From contig NZ_JFZC01000015.1 of the NCBI RefSeq assembly GCF_000648615.1, forward strand, positions 1 through 64,000: 64,000 bases of DNA, in the 5' to 3' direction. Source of the stretch: Sporolactobacillus terrae DSM 11697 (GTDB lineage Bacteria; Bacillota; Bacilli; Bacillales; Sporolactobacillaceae). Positions 55,366 through 62,858 of this stretch are shown here, one piece after another. A program made the translations under genes and the position numbers. Each line of letters starts with the position of its first letter. Positions within the stretch are counted from its first letter, which is position 1. The notes beneath the pieces are model-generated. The model made no database searches and was not told the DNA's origin. It worked only from the letters and a program-made list of their open reading frames with translations.

Positions 55366-56142
55366 TTAAGCACGCAGGGACACGGCGAGTCGTCCGTTTT
55401 GCTGCTGCACGGAAACGCGATAGTCATAAAATTCACTCATAGTTTCGGGCGTCATGACGTCGCGTGCCGCACCGGATTGAAAGACGGCCCCTGCTTTGAT
55501 CAGGAGTGTATGATCAAAGCAAGGCAGAAGTTCATCAACATGATGGGTTACAAAGATCATTGTTGGTGCTTCCTCTGAGCCCGCCAGTTGTGCAACAAGA
55601 GCCAGTAAATGTTCTCTGGCAAACAGATCCAGCCCATTGCACGGTTCATCCAAAATTAACAGTTCAGGTTCCGCTATCAAGGCGCGGGCAATCAGCACGC
55701 GCTGTTTCTCACCTTGCGACAAAAGACCAAATGCTCTGCCCGCAAACGATGCGCAGCCCAGCTTCTGCAATAACTCATGCGCCTTCTCGCGCTCGTTGGA
55801 CGATACCTGATCGTAAAGACCAATGGAGGCGAATTTACCGCTCAAAACAATCGTTTCCGGTCGTTCATCTGCCCTGAATTTATCAACGAGTGCAGTGCTT
55901 ACCCAGCCAATTTTCTTGCGCAACTCGCGCAAATCGCATGTTCCGAACGGACGATTGAGCACGGACAACGTGCCGCTTGTCGGCCAGATGTAGCCGTTAA
56001 CCATTTTCAGTAAGGTTGTTTTTCCTGAACCATTCAGCCCAACCAGCGACCAATGCTCCCCTTTGTGCACTTGCCAATCGACATGTTTCAGAACGGTATG
56101 ATCTGCGCGTACCCAGCTGATATTTTTCGCATCAATAATCAT
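55366..56142 (-). CDS. ABC ATP-binding protein, YlmA-like
   Basis: A 258-residue ATPase with Walker A GLNGSGKTT, signature LSQGEKQR, Walker B LLILDEPCNGLD and switch histidine FVTHH. Soluble, with no permease gene nearby; it resembles B. subtilis YlmA. It follows ilvA by 15 nt and is probably read through from the ilv operon. Confidence 0.88.
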   Translation of the reverse strand: MIIDAKNISWVRADHTVLKHVDWQVHKGEHWSLVGLNGSGKTTLLKMVNGYIWPTSGTLSVLNRPFGTCDLRELRKKIGWVSTALVDKFRADERPETIVLSGKFASIGLYDQVSSNEREKAHELLQKLGCASFAGRAFGLLSQGEKQRVLIARALIAEPELLILDEPCNGLDLFAREHLLALVAQLAGSEEAPTMIFVTHHVDELLPCFDHTLLIKAGAVFQSGAARDVMTPETMSEFYDYRVSVQQQNGRLAVSLRA

Positions 56143-56157
56143 TCAGCGTTTCCCCTT

Positions 56158-57162
56158 TCAAAGCGTGCCGACCTTTGAAACAGATTCTGCAGCCATGTGT
56201 TGAATCTGCGGCAATTCCTCCGGATCGGCATTGCCTCCGCTGACAATTAAACCGGCGTGCTGGCCGCGCACATCAACCCGGCCGGCAAGTACCGCCGCAA
56301 GTGCTGCGGCGCCGGCACCTTCGACAAGCAGTTTGCTGCGTTCAAGCATGAGTACCATTGCCTGGGCAATCTCTGAATCAGAGACGGTGACGAGATCGTC
56401 AAGATAGCGTTGGATGACCGGAACCGTACGTTCACCAGGACAATCAACCAATATGCCCTCAGCGATGCCTGGCGTTTGTCGATTTGCCGACTTGTTCTCG
56501 TGATGAAAACAATTATACATCGCCGGTGCGTGATCCGATTGAACACCGATCACGCGTACACTCGGCCGAACACTCTTCAGATAGCAAGCAGTTCCTGCGG
56601 CAAGACCGCCGCCTCCGATTGGTACAAGTACCGTATTCAGATCTGAACATTGCGCCAGCATTTCTGCTGCAACGGTGCCTTGTCCAGCAATCACTTGATT
56701 ATCGTCAAATGCATGAACGAAAACAGAATGATTTGTCCGGCAGTCCATGCGCGCGGCTTCGTACGCTTCCTGGTAGGATGCACCCGCAAGTACAACTTCT
56801 GCGCCATAAGCGACCGTTGCCCGAATCTTAGCCTTAGGCGTTTGTTTGGGCATAAAGATTCGTGCCGCAGCCCCGCGTCGTGCTGCTGCATAGGCAATGC
56901 CTTGTGCATGATTACCGGCAGAGGCGGTGACAACACCGCGACTCAGCGCTTCATCAGACAAATGAGCCACTTTGTTAAATGCGCCGCGAAGTTTAAATGA
57001 TCCGGTTCGCTGCATATTTTCCAGTTTCAGATGCAGATGCGCCCCGCTAAAGCGGTTCAATGTCGCCGATTCTATCAGCGACGTCCGATGCACAACAGGC
57101 ATCAGCGTTTCACAGGCTTCTTGAATTGCTGCGAGCGACACATAATCCCCAATGTTCTTCAC
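56158..57162 (-). CDS. ilvA: threonine dehydratase without ACT domain
   Basis: A 334-residue PLP enzyme making 2-oxobutanoate from threonine. PLP lysine K57 in GSFKLRGA, ASAGNHAQG, phosphate loop GGGGLAAG. It stops where the catalytic domain ends, so there is no C-terminal ACT domain for isoleucine feedback; in length it is like catabolic TdcB. Its position behind ilvC indicates use in isoleucine synthesis. GTG start after GAAAGGGGAGAAAGG. Confidence 0.9.
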   Translation of the reverse strand: MKNIGDYVSLAAIQEACETLMPVVHRTSLIESATLNRFSGAHLHLKLENMQRTGSFKLRGAFNKVAHLSDEALSRGVVTASAGNHAQGIAYAAARRGAAARIFMPKQTPKAKIRATVAYGAEVVLAGASYQEAYEAARMDCRTNHSVFVHAFDDNQVIAGQGTVAAEMLAQCSDLNTVLVPIGGGGLAAGTACYLKSVRPSVRVIGVQSDHAPAMYNCFHHENKSANRQTPGIAEGILVDCPGERTVPVIQRYLDDLVTVSDSEIAQAMVLMLERSKLLVEGAGAAALAAVLAGRVDVRGQHAGLIVSGGNADPEELPQIQHMAAESVSKVGTL

Positions 57163-57193
57163 CCTTTCTCCCCTTTCGGGTCAACCCCACATT

Positions 57194-58228
57194 TTATTGT
57201 GCAACGTTTGCTGTAATGTCCTCACTGTCCTGCTTGCCTTCTTTAACAAACGGCATCAACTTGCGCAGTTCGCGTCCCACGCGTTCAAGCTCTGAATTGT
57301 TTTCTTTTTGCTGCAGTGAGTTGAACATCGGGCGGCCAACTTTATTTTCAAGCACCCAATCGCGAGCGAATTTGCCGGACTGGATATTTTCAAGGACTTT
57401 TTTCATACGCGTTTTTACACCGTCGTCGATCACATAACGTCCAACCGTAAAGTCACCGAACTTGGAGGTATCGGAGCATGAGTAACGCATCCCGGTCAAA
57501 CCGTTCTCGTAGATTAAATCGGTGAGCATTTTCATCTCGTGACAGGTCTCAAAATAAGCATTTTCCGGCTGATAGCCTGCTTCAACAAGTGTTTCAAATC
57601 CAGCTTCGATCAAGTGTGTCAGACCGCCCATCAGCACCGCTTGTTCGCCGAAAAGATCCGTTTCCGTCTCTTCCTTGAATGTGGTCTTCAGCACACCGGC
57701 ACGCGCTGCGCCAAGCCCTTTCGCCCATGCGAGCGCGAGTTCTTCCGCTTGACCGGATGGATTTTGCTGCACAGCGTAGAATGCCGGTACGCCGCCACCA
57801 TTCAGATATTCACGGCGGCAGAAATGGCCTGGACCTTTAGGCGCAACCATGAATACATCAACATCCTTCGGTGGCACGATTTGAGTGAAGTGGATATTGA
57901 AGCCATGCGAGAATGCAAGTGCATTGCCCGGTTCAAGTCCTTCCTCAACTTCCTTGTAATAAACCTCAGGCTGACGTTCGTCCGGCAGCAGCAGCATGAC
58001 AACGTCTGCTTCTGCCGCTGCTTCCCGTACCGTTTTTACCGGAAATCCATCGCGTTCCGCTTTTTCCCAAGATTTTCCTGGCCTTACGCCGATCGTCACG
58101 GAGAAGCCGCTGTCACGCAAGTTCTGAGCCTGTGAGTGTCCTTGCGAGCCATAGCCCATGATCGCTACTTTTTTCCCACGCAGTACATTTTCATTGATAT
58201 CTTTGTCATAGTAAACCTTTGCCGTCAT
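57194..58228 (-). CDS. ilvC: ketol-acid reductoisomerase
   Basis: A 344-residue NADPH enzyme of branched-chain amino acid synthesis (class I). Nucleotide loop MGYGSQGHSQAQNLRDSG, KGPGH, and the metal-binding D and E residues in DLFGEQAVLMGG and YFETCHEMK. ATG 58228 is preferred (AGGGG upstream) over a longer frame. Confidence 0.96.
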   Translation of the reverse strand: MTAKVYYDKDINENVLRGKKVAIMGYGSQGHSQAQNLRDSGFSVTIGVRPGKSWEKAERDGFPVKTVREAAAEADVVMLLLPDERQPEVYYKEVEEGLEPGNALAFSHGFNIHFTQIVPPKDVDVFMVAPKGPGHFCRREYLNGGGVPAFYAVQQNPSGQAEELALAWAKGLGAARAGVLKTTFKEETETDLFGEQAVLMGGLTHLIEAGFETLVEAGYQPENAYFETCHEMKMLTDLIYENGLTGMRYSCSDTSKFGDFTVGRYVIDDGVKTRMKKVLENIQSGKFARDWVLENKVGRPMFNSLQQKENNSELERVGRELRKLMPFVKEGKQDSEDITANVAQ

Positions 58229-58277
58229 TTTCGTATACCCCTTTTCTTTTTTGTCTATTGCCAATAGTTAAATTGTT

Positions 58278-58538
58278 TTAGTTAGACGCGTCCAGCGATC
58301 CATTCTTTTCGCTGCATGGCGCAACGTCATACACATCAATCAGCTTTGCTGCCTGGCTGACAAACCGCTTCAGCTGGGTTGCGCTTTCTGCTGTCAGCGT
58401 CAGGTGCATGTAAAAATGCTTGCCCTGACGTTCCGCGTTCATGTTGACAATCGACAAATTGCCACGTCCAAGCAACATCGTGACCCGCGCCAGAACATCA
58501 GGGTTCGTTGCCGTTTCAACCCGTACTGTCTGCTCCAT
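58278..58538 (-). CDS. ilvN: acetolactate synthase small subunit (short, ACT only)
   Basis: An 86-residue ACT-domain protein (VTMLLGRGNLSIVNMNAERQ in part). At 86 residues it lacks the C-terminal half of the usual 160-residue IlvH and is closer in size to E. coli IlvM/IlvN. It is the regulatory partner of IlvB. It starts 4 nt after ilvB ends, GGGAGGG upstream. Confidence 0.9.
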   Translation of the reverse strand: MEQTVRVETATNPDVLARVTMLLGRGNLSIVNMNAERQGKHFYMHLTLTAESATQLKRFVSQAAKLIDVYDVAPCSEKNGSLDASN

Positions 58539-58542
58539 CTGT

Positions 58543-60249
58543 TCACCCTCCCGTCATTTCCATCAATCCTTTGCCAGGAGGAACCATGGGCGTCACATTT
58601 TCCATCTGCTTCACCCTGCAATCAACCAATGCCGAAGCATCCGTTGCAAACACCGCTTCAACGGTTTCGGCAACCTGAGCCGGATCGGTCAAACGCCGCG
58701 CGCGGATCCCGTAGCTTTCCGCGAGCCGGACAAAATCAGGCTGCATTTCCGGAATCGATTCCGCATAACGTTTGCCATAAAAGGATTCCTGCCATTGCCG
58801 AACCATTCCGAGCGTATGATTGTTTAGAATAAAAATTTTCACAGGCAGTCTCTGTTCGGCAATGACTGCCAACTCTTGAAGCGTCATCTGAAAACCGCCG
58901 TCGCCGAGAATCGCCGCCACCTTCGTCTGTGGGCAGGCAACCTGTGCACCAATGGCCGCCGGGAGACCGAATCCCATCGTGCCCAAACCACCTGAACTGA
59001 CAAATTTCCCAGGCCTTTCGAAACGGTAATATTGGGCCGACCACATTTGATGCTGTCCAACATCCGTTGCAATGATGGCGTCCGGGCCAGCAAAACGGCA
59101 AATCTGCTCAATAACAAATTGTGGCAGCAATTGATGGCTTGCCTTCACAGGATCATATTGCAGCGGATGCGCATCGGCATAACCGTGCAAATGATTCAGC
59201 CAATCGCGATGACTGGGCAAGGGCACAGCCAAGACTTGTTTCAACTGAACGAGTACCGTGCCGGCATCGCCGACAAGACCAAAATCCGTTTTGACCACTT
59301 TACCAATTTCCGATGGATCAATATCGACATGGGCGACTTGAGCATTCGGCGCAAATTTTTCAAGATTTCCAGTCAATCGGTCATCGAAGCGCGCGCCGAC
59401 ATTAAGCAGCAGATCGCATTCGGAAAGTGCCATGTTGGCGGCAAACGTTCCGTGCATCCCGCCCATACCAAGAGAAAGCGAATGCGATGCTGGGAAGCTG
59501 CCGAGGCCAAGAAAGGTGGTCACCACCGGCAAATGGCAATGTTCGGCGAAATGGCGAAGTTGCTCGGATGCTCCAGAATGAAGCACACCGGCGCCGGCCA
59601 GTAGTAGCGGACGATCTGCTTTCACCAATGCGTCTGCTAGCTGCAACACCACGCGGCCATCCGCTTGCTTGGGCACATGATAACCCGGAAGCTGAACCGT
59701 ACCGGGCGGCTCCGCTACTTTTTCCGAACTCCCGGCACAAATGTCCTTGGGCAGATCGACCAGAACCGGTCCCGGCCGGCCGCTCGCCGCCAAATAAAAG
59801 GCTTCGGCAACCACTCGCGGTAATTCACTGACACTACGGACGCGAAAATTATGCTTGGTCGCCGCCGCAGTCATGCTGACGACATCGGCTTCCTGAAACG
59901 CGTCGCTGTTAATTGCCCGGCGTGTTACCTGACCGGTAAACACAACCAGCGGCAGCGAGTCGATCAGCGCATCCATCAATCCGGTGACCAAATTCGTCGC
60001 ACCAGGCCCGCTCGTTGCCAGCACGACTCCCGGTTTCCCGGAAACCCGGGCATAGCCTTCAGCTGCATGTACGGCACCTTGCTCGTGCCGCGTCAGCACA
60101 TGACGCATGCGCTGTCGATAAACCGCATCGTAAATTGGCAGTACCGCACCGCCCGGATAGCCGAACAGCACCTCTGTCCCCGACCGCTTGATTAATCGGA
60201 GCAGCAGATCAGCGCCCGTTTCGGTACGCCGTTCTGTTTTTTCAGTCAT
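58543..60249 (-). CDS. ilvB: acetolactate synthase large subunit
   Basis: A 568-residue ThDP enzyme, biosynthetic type. Catalytic Glu in LTRHEQGAVHAAEGYAR, the FAD/substrate region, and ThDP-Mg motif GDGGFQMTLQE to NNHTLGM. It forms 2-acetolactate or 2-aceto-2-hydroxybutanoate. GAGGAGG precedes the ATG. First gene of ilvB-ilvN-ilvC-ilvA. Confidence 0.96.
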   Translation of the reverse strand: MTEKTERRTETGADLLLRLIKRSGTEVLFGYPGGAVLPIYDAVYRQRMRHVLTRHEQGAVHAAEGYARVSGKPGVVLATSGPGATNLVTGLMDALIDSLPLVVFTGQVTRRAINSDAFQEADVVSMTAAATKHNFRVRSVSELPRVVAEAFYLAASGRPGPVLVDLPKDICAGSSEKVAEPPGTVQLPGYHVPKQADGRVVLQLADALVKADRPLLLAGAGVLHSGASEQLRHFAEHCHLPVVTTFLGLGSFPASHSLSLGMGGMHGTFAANMALSECDLLLNVGARFDDRLTGNLEKFAPNAQVAHVDIDPSEIGKVVKTDFGLVGDAGTVLVQLKQVLAVPLPSHRDWLNHLHGYADAHPLQYDPVKASHQLLPQFVIEQICRFAGPDAIIATDVGQHQMWSAQYYRFERPGKFVSSGGLGTMGFGLPAAIGAQVACPQTKVAAILGDGGFQMTLQELAVIAEQRLPVKIFILNNHTLGMVRQWQESFYGKRYAESIPEMQPDFVRLAESYGIRARRLTDPAQVAETVEAVFATDASALVDCRVKQMENVTPMVPPGKGLMEMTGG

Positions 60250-60384
60250 TTAGGTTCCTCCTCTCTTTTTCTGATTGCCTTTTTGTTTCTGAGGCTCTTC
60301 ATCCTTCTCTGTGTTTGGCCTCAATTGCCCCACTTTCCGGTTTGGTTTCGAAAACCGAAGCGGAAATTTTTGGGGTTGGCACAC

Positions 60385-60413
60385 ATGTTAATCACTTAAG
60401 AAAAATCAGTCAA
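60385..60413 (-). promoter_or_regulatory. promoter of ilvBNCA
   Basis: -35 TTGACT (60408-60413), 17-bp spacer, -10 TAACAT (60385-60390). An inverted repeat GGGGTTG/CAACCCC brackets it (60373-60417). An AATTTTC-containing AT-rich stretch around 60475-60500 weakly recalls CodY sites. No attenuator is visible between this promoter and ilvB. Confidence 0.65.
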
Positions 60414-60661
60414 CCCCCTCTTATCCATTTTTTCCATAGGTTTTTGGGTGCTCTTATGGAAGAAAAACAGCTTAAATTTTTTTCGGAATTTTCTTGTGCG
60501 ATCAAAAACACTTGTCTAACAATGATTCGAGCAGAGCAATACCAGCACAGCATGAGCGCCTGTAAACGACTGGCCCGTGTGACTCAAACCTGTGTATGAG
60601 CTTTCTTAACGGGCTCCGCCACGTCGATTAAAAATAACGGCAATTTTTTGATTATTTTCTG

Positions 60662-60690
60662 TTGACACAAATTTTCAAGCGTGCTATAGT
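60662..60690 (+). promoter_or_regulatory. promoter of the orphan ilv-type leader
   Basis: -35 TTGACA (60662-60667), 17-bp spacer, -10 TATAGT (60685-60690), directed to the right, away from ilvB. Confidence 0.8.
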
Positions 60691-60734
60691 GACAATACTA
60701 AAATTTTGACAATTCCGGTTAGGAGCCATTTGCT

Positions 60735-60785
60735 ATGAATCGTCCATTACAACGCATGGTTAAAGCTATTCTTATTATTAGCTAG
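60735..60785 (+). CDS. ilv-type leader peptide
   Basis: A 16-residue peptide MNRPLQRMVKAILIIS with an AGGAGC site upstream. The run Ile-Leu-Ile-Ile just before the stop is the control codon cluster expected of attenuation by branched-chain amino acid supply. Confidence 0.75.
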   Translation: MNRPLQRMVKAILIIS

Positions 60786-60886
60786 GGTCCCGGCATCCGT
60801 TGACAACTAACGAATGCTTGGACCCCGATTCGCGTTGAATGGGTTCAGGCAAAGCCGCCCATTCAAACGAATGGGCGGCTTTTTAT
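60784..60886 (+). promoter_or_regulatory. transcription attenuator (pause hairpin, antiterminator, terminator)
   Basis: GGGTCC...GGACCC forms hairpin 1:2 (60785-60826). The terminator is AAGCCGCCCATTC / GAATGGGCGGCTT (60852-60882) plus a T-run. TTGAATGGG (about 60836-60844) can pair with CCCATTCAA of the terminator's left arm as antiterminator. A complete classical attenuator. Confidence 0.8.
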
Positions 60887-60918
60887 TATGCTTATTAGAA
60901 ACAAGGAGGCAGTTTTCG

Positions 60919-61494
60919 ATGAACCGTTCCTACGGTAGGAAACCAAACGTACAAATGCATGTCCGATGGTTATTATTCCGTTTGTTCTGCAGTATGCTTG
61001 TCCGTCCGTGTGCTCGAGAAAATGCGATGCGCAACGTTCAAAGATTAGATGCGCCTGTTCGGTTCTTGCAGGCAGCATTTCTGCAACTGCGTGCAGCAGT
61101 ACACGTTTTACTGAGCCAACAGATGTTGCGTTCATTCTTCCTGACTCGCCGCAAAGCGGCAGCTTTCGAAGACATGTCATTGTTCTCCGCGAGCGAACCA
61201 CACCATGCAAAATCAGCAGTTAAAAACCGGGCTGCTACCCGCCCGGCTATTGATCGCCTGATTCAATGGCGTCAACCCATCATGAGAAACGGCAGCGCAT
61301 GGCATCAAAACCCGGTACAGAAGCTCACCATGATTAATGCTGACAAGGAATTGCTCATCACGCGGATTCTGAAAAAGATCAACCGTTTCGATCCGCGTGC
61401 AGGTTGTAGGCACGAATGTCACGTTCACGATCCACGCCATTACATGCTGCAACCATCGAACGCGTTAACGCGTGTGCTGCGCGCTCTGCCCTAG
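60919..61494 (+). CDS. doubtful ORF after the attenuator
   Basis: A 191-codon frame with a good site (AAGGAGG, ATG at 60919) starting MNRSYGRKPNVQMHVRW. The product is very rich in Arg, His and Leu, has no recognisable domain, and reads like a shifted frame. It may be a decayed biosynthetic gene formerly under the attenuator. Confidence 0.2.
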   Translation: MNRSYGRKPNVQMHVRWLLFRLFCSMLVRPCARENAMRNVQRLDAPVRFLQAAFLQLRAAVHVLLSQQMLRSFFLTRRKAAAFEDMSLFSASEPHHAKSAVKNRAATRPAIDRLIQWRQPIMRNGSAWHQNPVQKLTMINADKELLITRILKKINRFDPRAGCRHECHVHDPRHYMLQPSNALTRVLRALP

Positions 61495-61906
61495 CTACCC
61501 AACACCAGAATGCGACTGTCCTGTTCAATTGAAGATCTGATTCAGCGCACAATTATGCGACTTTGGACCTTGCGCAGATTCTCGCCGCCGCCCAGCTTAA
61601 ACGAAAAGTCGTTTCCCCGCTGCTTGACAAAAGCGTGAAAATTCTTGATCCATCCGACTACTTTCTGTTCACGGAATTCTTCAATATTATATAGGAAGAT
61701 TCTTTTTTTGAGCAGACAATTTTCTCGTAACACTCATACGTTTAACAGTGCACGAAGATACTGGTCGATCTCTTATTTCTCAGGAAAAGCTGCAGTCGGT
61801 CATCATGAATCCGAATCTGATTCCGCGTGACGAACAAAATAAAGCGTAGTCATTGACAGAAGTCCCTATCCTTTCCCCCATGTATTTTCGAAACGGATAA
61901 AAAATA
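61495..61906. other. gene-free stretch
   Basis: No supported gene. A minus-strand frame at 61542-61733 (containing KKRIFLYNIEEFREQKVVGW) has protein-like composition but no binding site and no recognised family; it could be a remnant. Confidence 0.4.
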
Positions 61907-61942
61907 AAAAATGGCCGCCCCTGTTAGAGATCAACCATTTTT
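61907..61942 (-). terminator. terminator of the DUF805 gene
   Basis: AAAAATGG / CCATTTTT 8-bp stem with AT-rich flanks, T-run on the minus strand. Confidence 0.65.
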
Positions 61943-61959
61943 TATAGTTCGTATTGTTC

Positions 61960-62319
61960 CTATTCCTGTAGGGATTCTTTTGGATTCGCCCCATAACTGT
62001 TTTCCTTATCCTGAGTATCTGTGCAGAAATAAACGATCAAAACAATCCATCCTAATACAGGTATAATTCCGATCAGCTGCCACCAACCCGTTTTTCCAAT
62101 ATCATGAAGACGTCGAGCGCCAACTGCTAAAGCGGGAATCAAAACAGCTAAATTATACAAAGTGGAAAAAACCCGCAAACCGTTTAGAATGAATTTATCA
62201 ATCAGTTCTACAAAAATGGCAATAAAAAAGTTAACTAATACAAACATCCAAAATTCCGTTCGCGTCGCCCGGCCACTAAAACCAACATAATTCTTAATTA
62301 CATCAACATACCAATGCAT
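61960..62319 (-). CDS. DUF805 membrane protein
   Basis: A 119-residue membrane protein with the DUF805 layout. Start MHWYVDVIKNYVGFSGRATRTEFW, three or four helices, and the signature ARRLHDIGKTGWWQL. E. coli YhaH/YhaI are of this type; function unknown. Confidence 0.92.
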   Translation of the reverse strand: MHWYVDVIKNYVGFSGRATRTEFWMFVLVNFFIAIFVELIDKFILNGLRVFSTLYNLAVLIPALAVGARRLHDIGKTGWWQLIGIIPVLGWIVLIVYFCTDTQDKENSYGANPKESLQE

Positions 62320-62539
62320 CGAACCACCACTTTCACCAAATTTGGTTAAAAGACTATTGATTAATAATGATGTAATTATAACTTATGATCCCACTTAAAA
62401 AACCGCACAAATCATGCGTGATCCCGCATAGTTTATGCGGGCGACCATACGTGGTCATGCGCGCTCCCGCATCGATTGTCGGTCAGCTAATGTCGAGCAC
62501 ACGAAAGCTGTCGCAATCACTGTGCATTATGACTGTGAA

Positions 62540-62568
62540 AAAGATGGTCATTTGACCATCTTTTTTGC
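62540..62568. terminator. terminator-like hairpin
   Basis: AAAGATGGTCA / TGACCATCTTT, 11-bp perfect stem with T-run. No gene directly upstream on the plus strand. 62400-62480 also has small palindromes (CCCGCATAGTTTATGCGGG). Nothing else is seen in 62320-62664. Confidence 0.65.
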
Positions 62569-62579
62569 GTTTTCTGGCT

Positions 62580-62742
62580 TTACTGATGCTTATAGTTCTT
62601 TATAAACTCTTGTGATGGCTGAAAATCCAACTTCTGATACAAGGCATCTCCCATGCCAAACCACTTAGCGAAATCCGACACCCTGAACGCGACCTGTGAC
62701 CAAGAGGCGCACGCACATTACCTTTTCATTTTCAAACCCCAT
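62580..62742 (-). pseudogene. acylphosphatase N-terminal remnant fused to an unrelated C-terminal tail
   Basis: From ATG 62742 (AAAGGAGG upstream), 25 codons end at a stop at 62665 right after VRLLVTGRVQGVGFR. This is the acylphosphatase phosphate-binding loop with its catalytic arginine. The next bases, in another frame, give KWFGMGDALYQKLDFQP to a stop near 62583, which looks like the tail of an acetyltransferase-type protein. Two gene fragments joined by deletion. Confidence 0.65.
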
Positions 62743-62788
62743 CGCTTGCGCCTCCTTTAACGAATCCTTCTCCAATTATAAAAGAAAA

Positions 62789-62819
62789 ACATCTTGCCGC
62801 TATTGTTGCGACAAGATGT
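62789..62819 (-). terminator. terminator of the PTS gene
   Basis: ACATCTTG / CAAGATGT stem (62789-62796 with 62812-62819), then TTTTTCTTTTAT on the minus strand. Confidence 0.78.
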
Positions 62820-62858
62820 TGCACAAGAATGAACGGCTTTAGCCCACTCATTGATTGA

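Noticed and set aside
58404-60195. Plus-strand frames of 110-190 codons across ilvB and ilvN
   Set aside because: Shadows of the ilv genes on the opposite strand; products have no recognisable domain.
60250-60660. T-box or attenuator for ilvBNCA on the minus strand
   Set aside because: No T-box core (AGGGTGGNACCGCG) and no leader peptide with branched-chain codons is visible between the promoter and ilvB.
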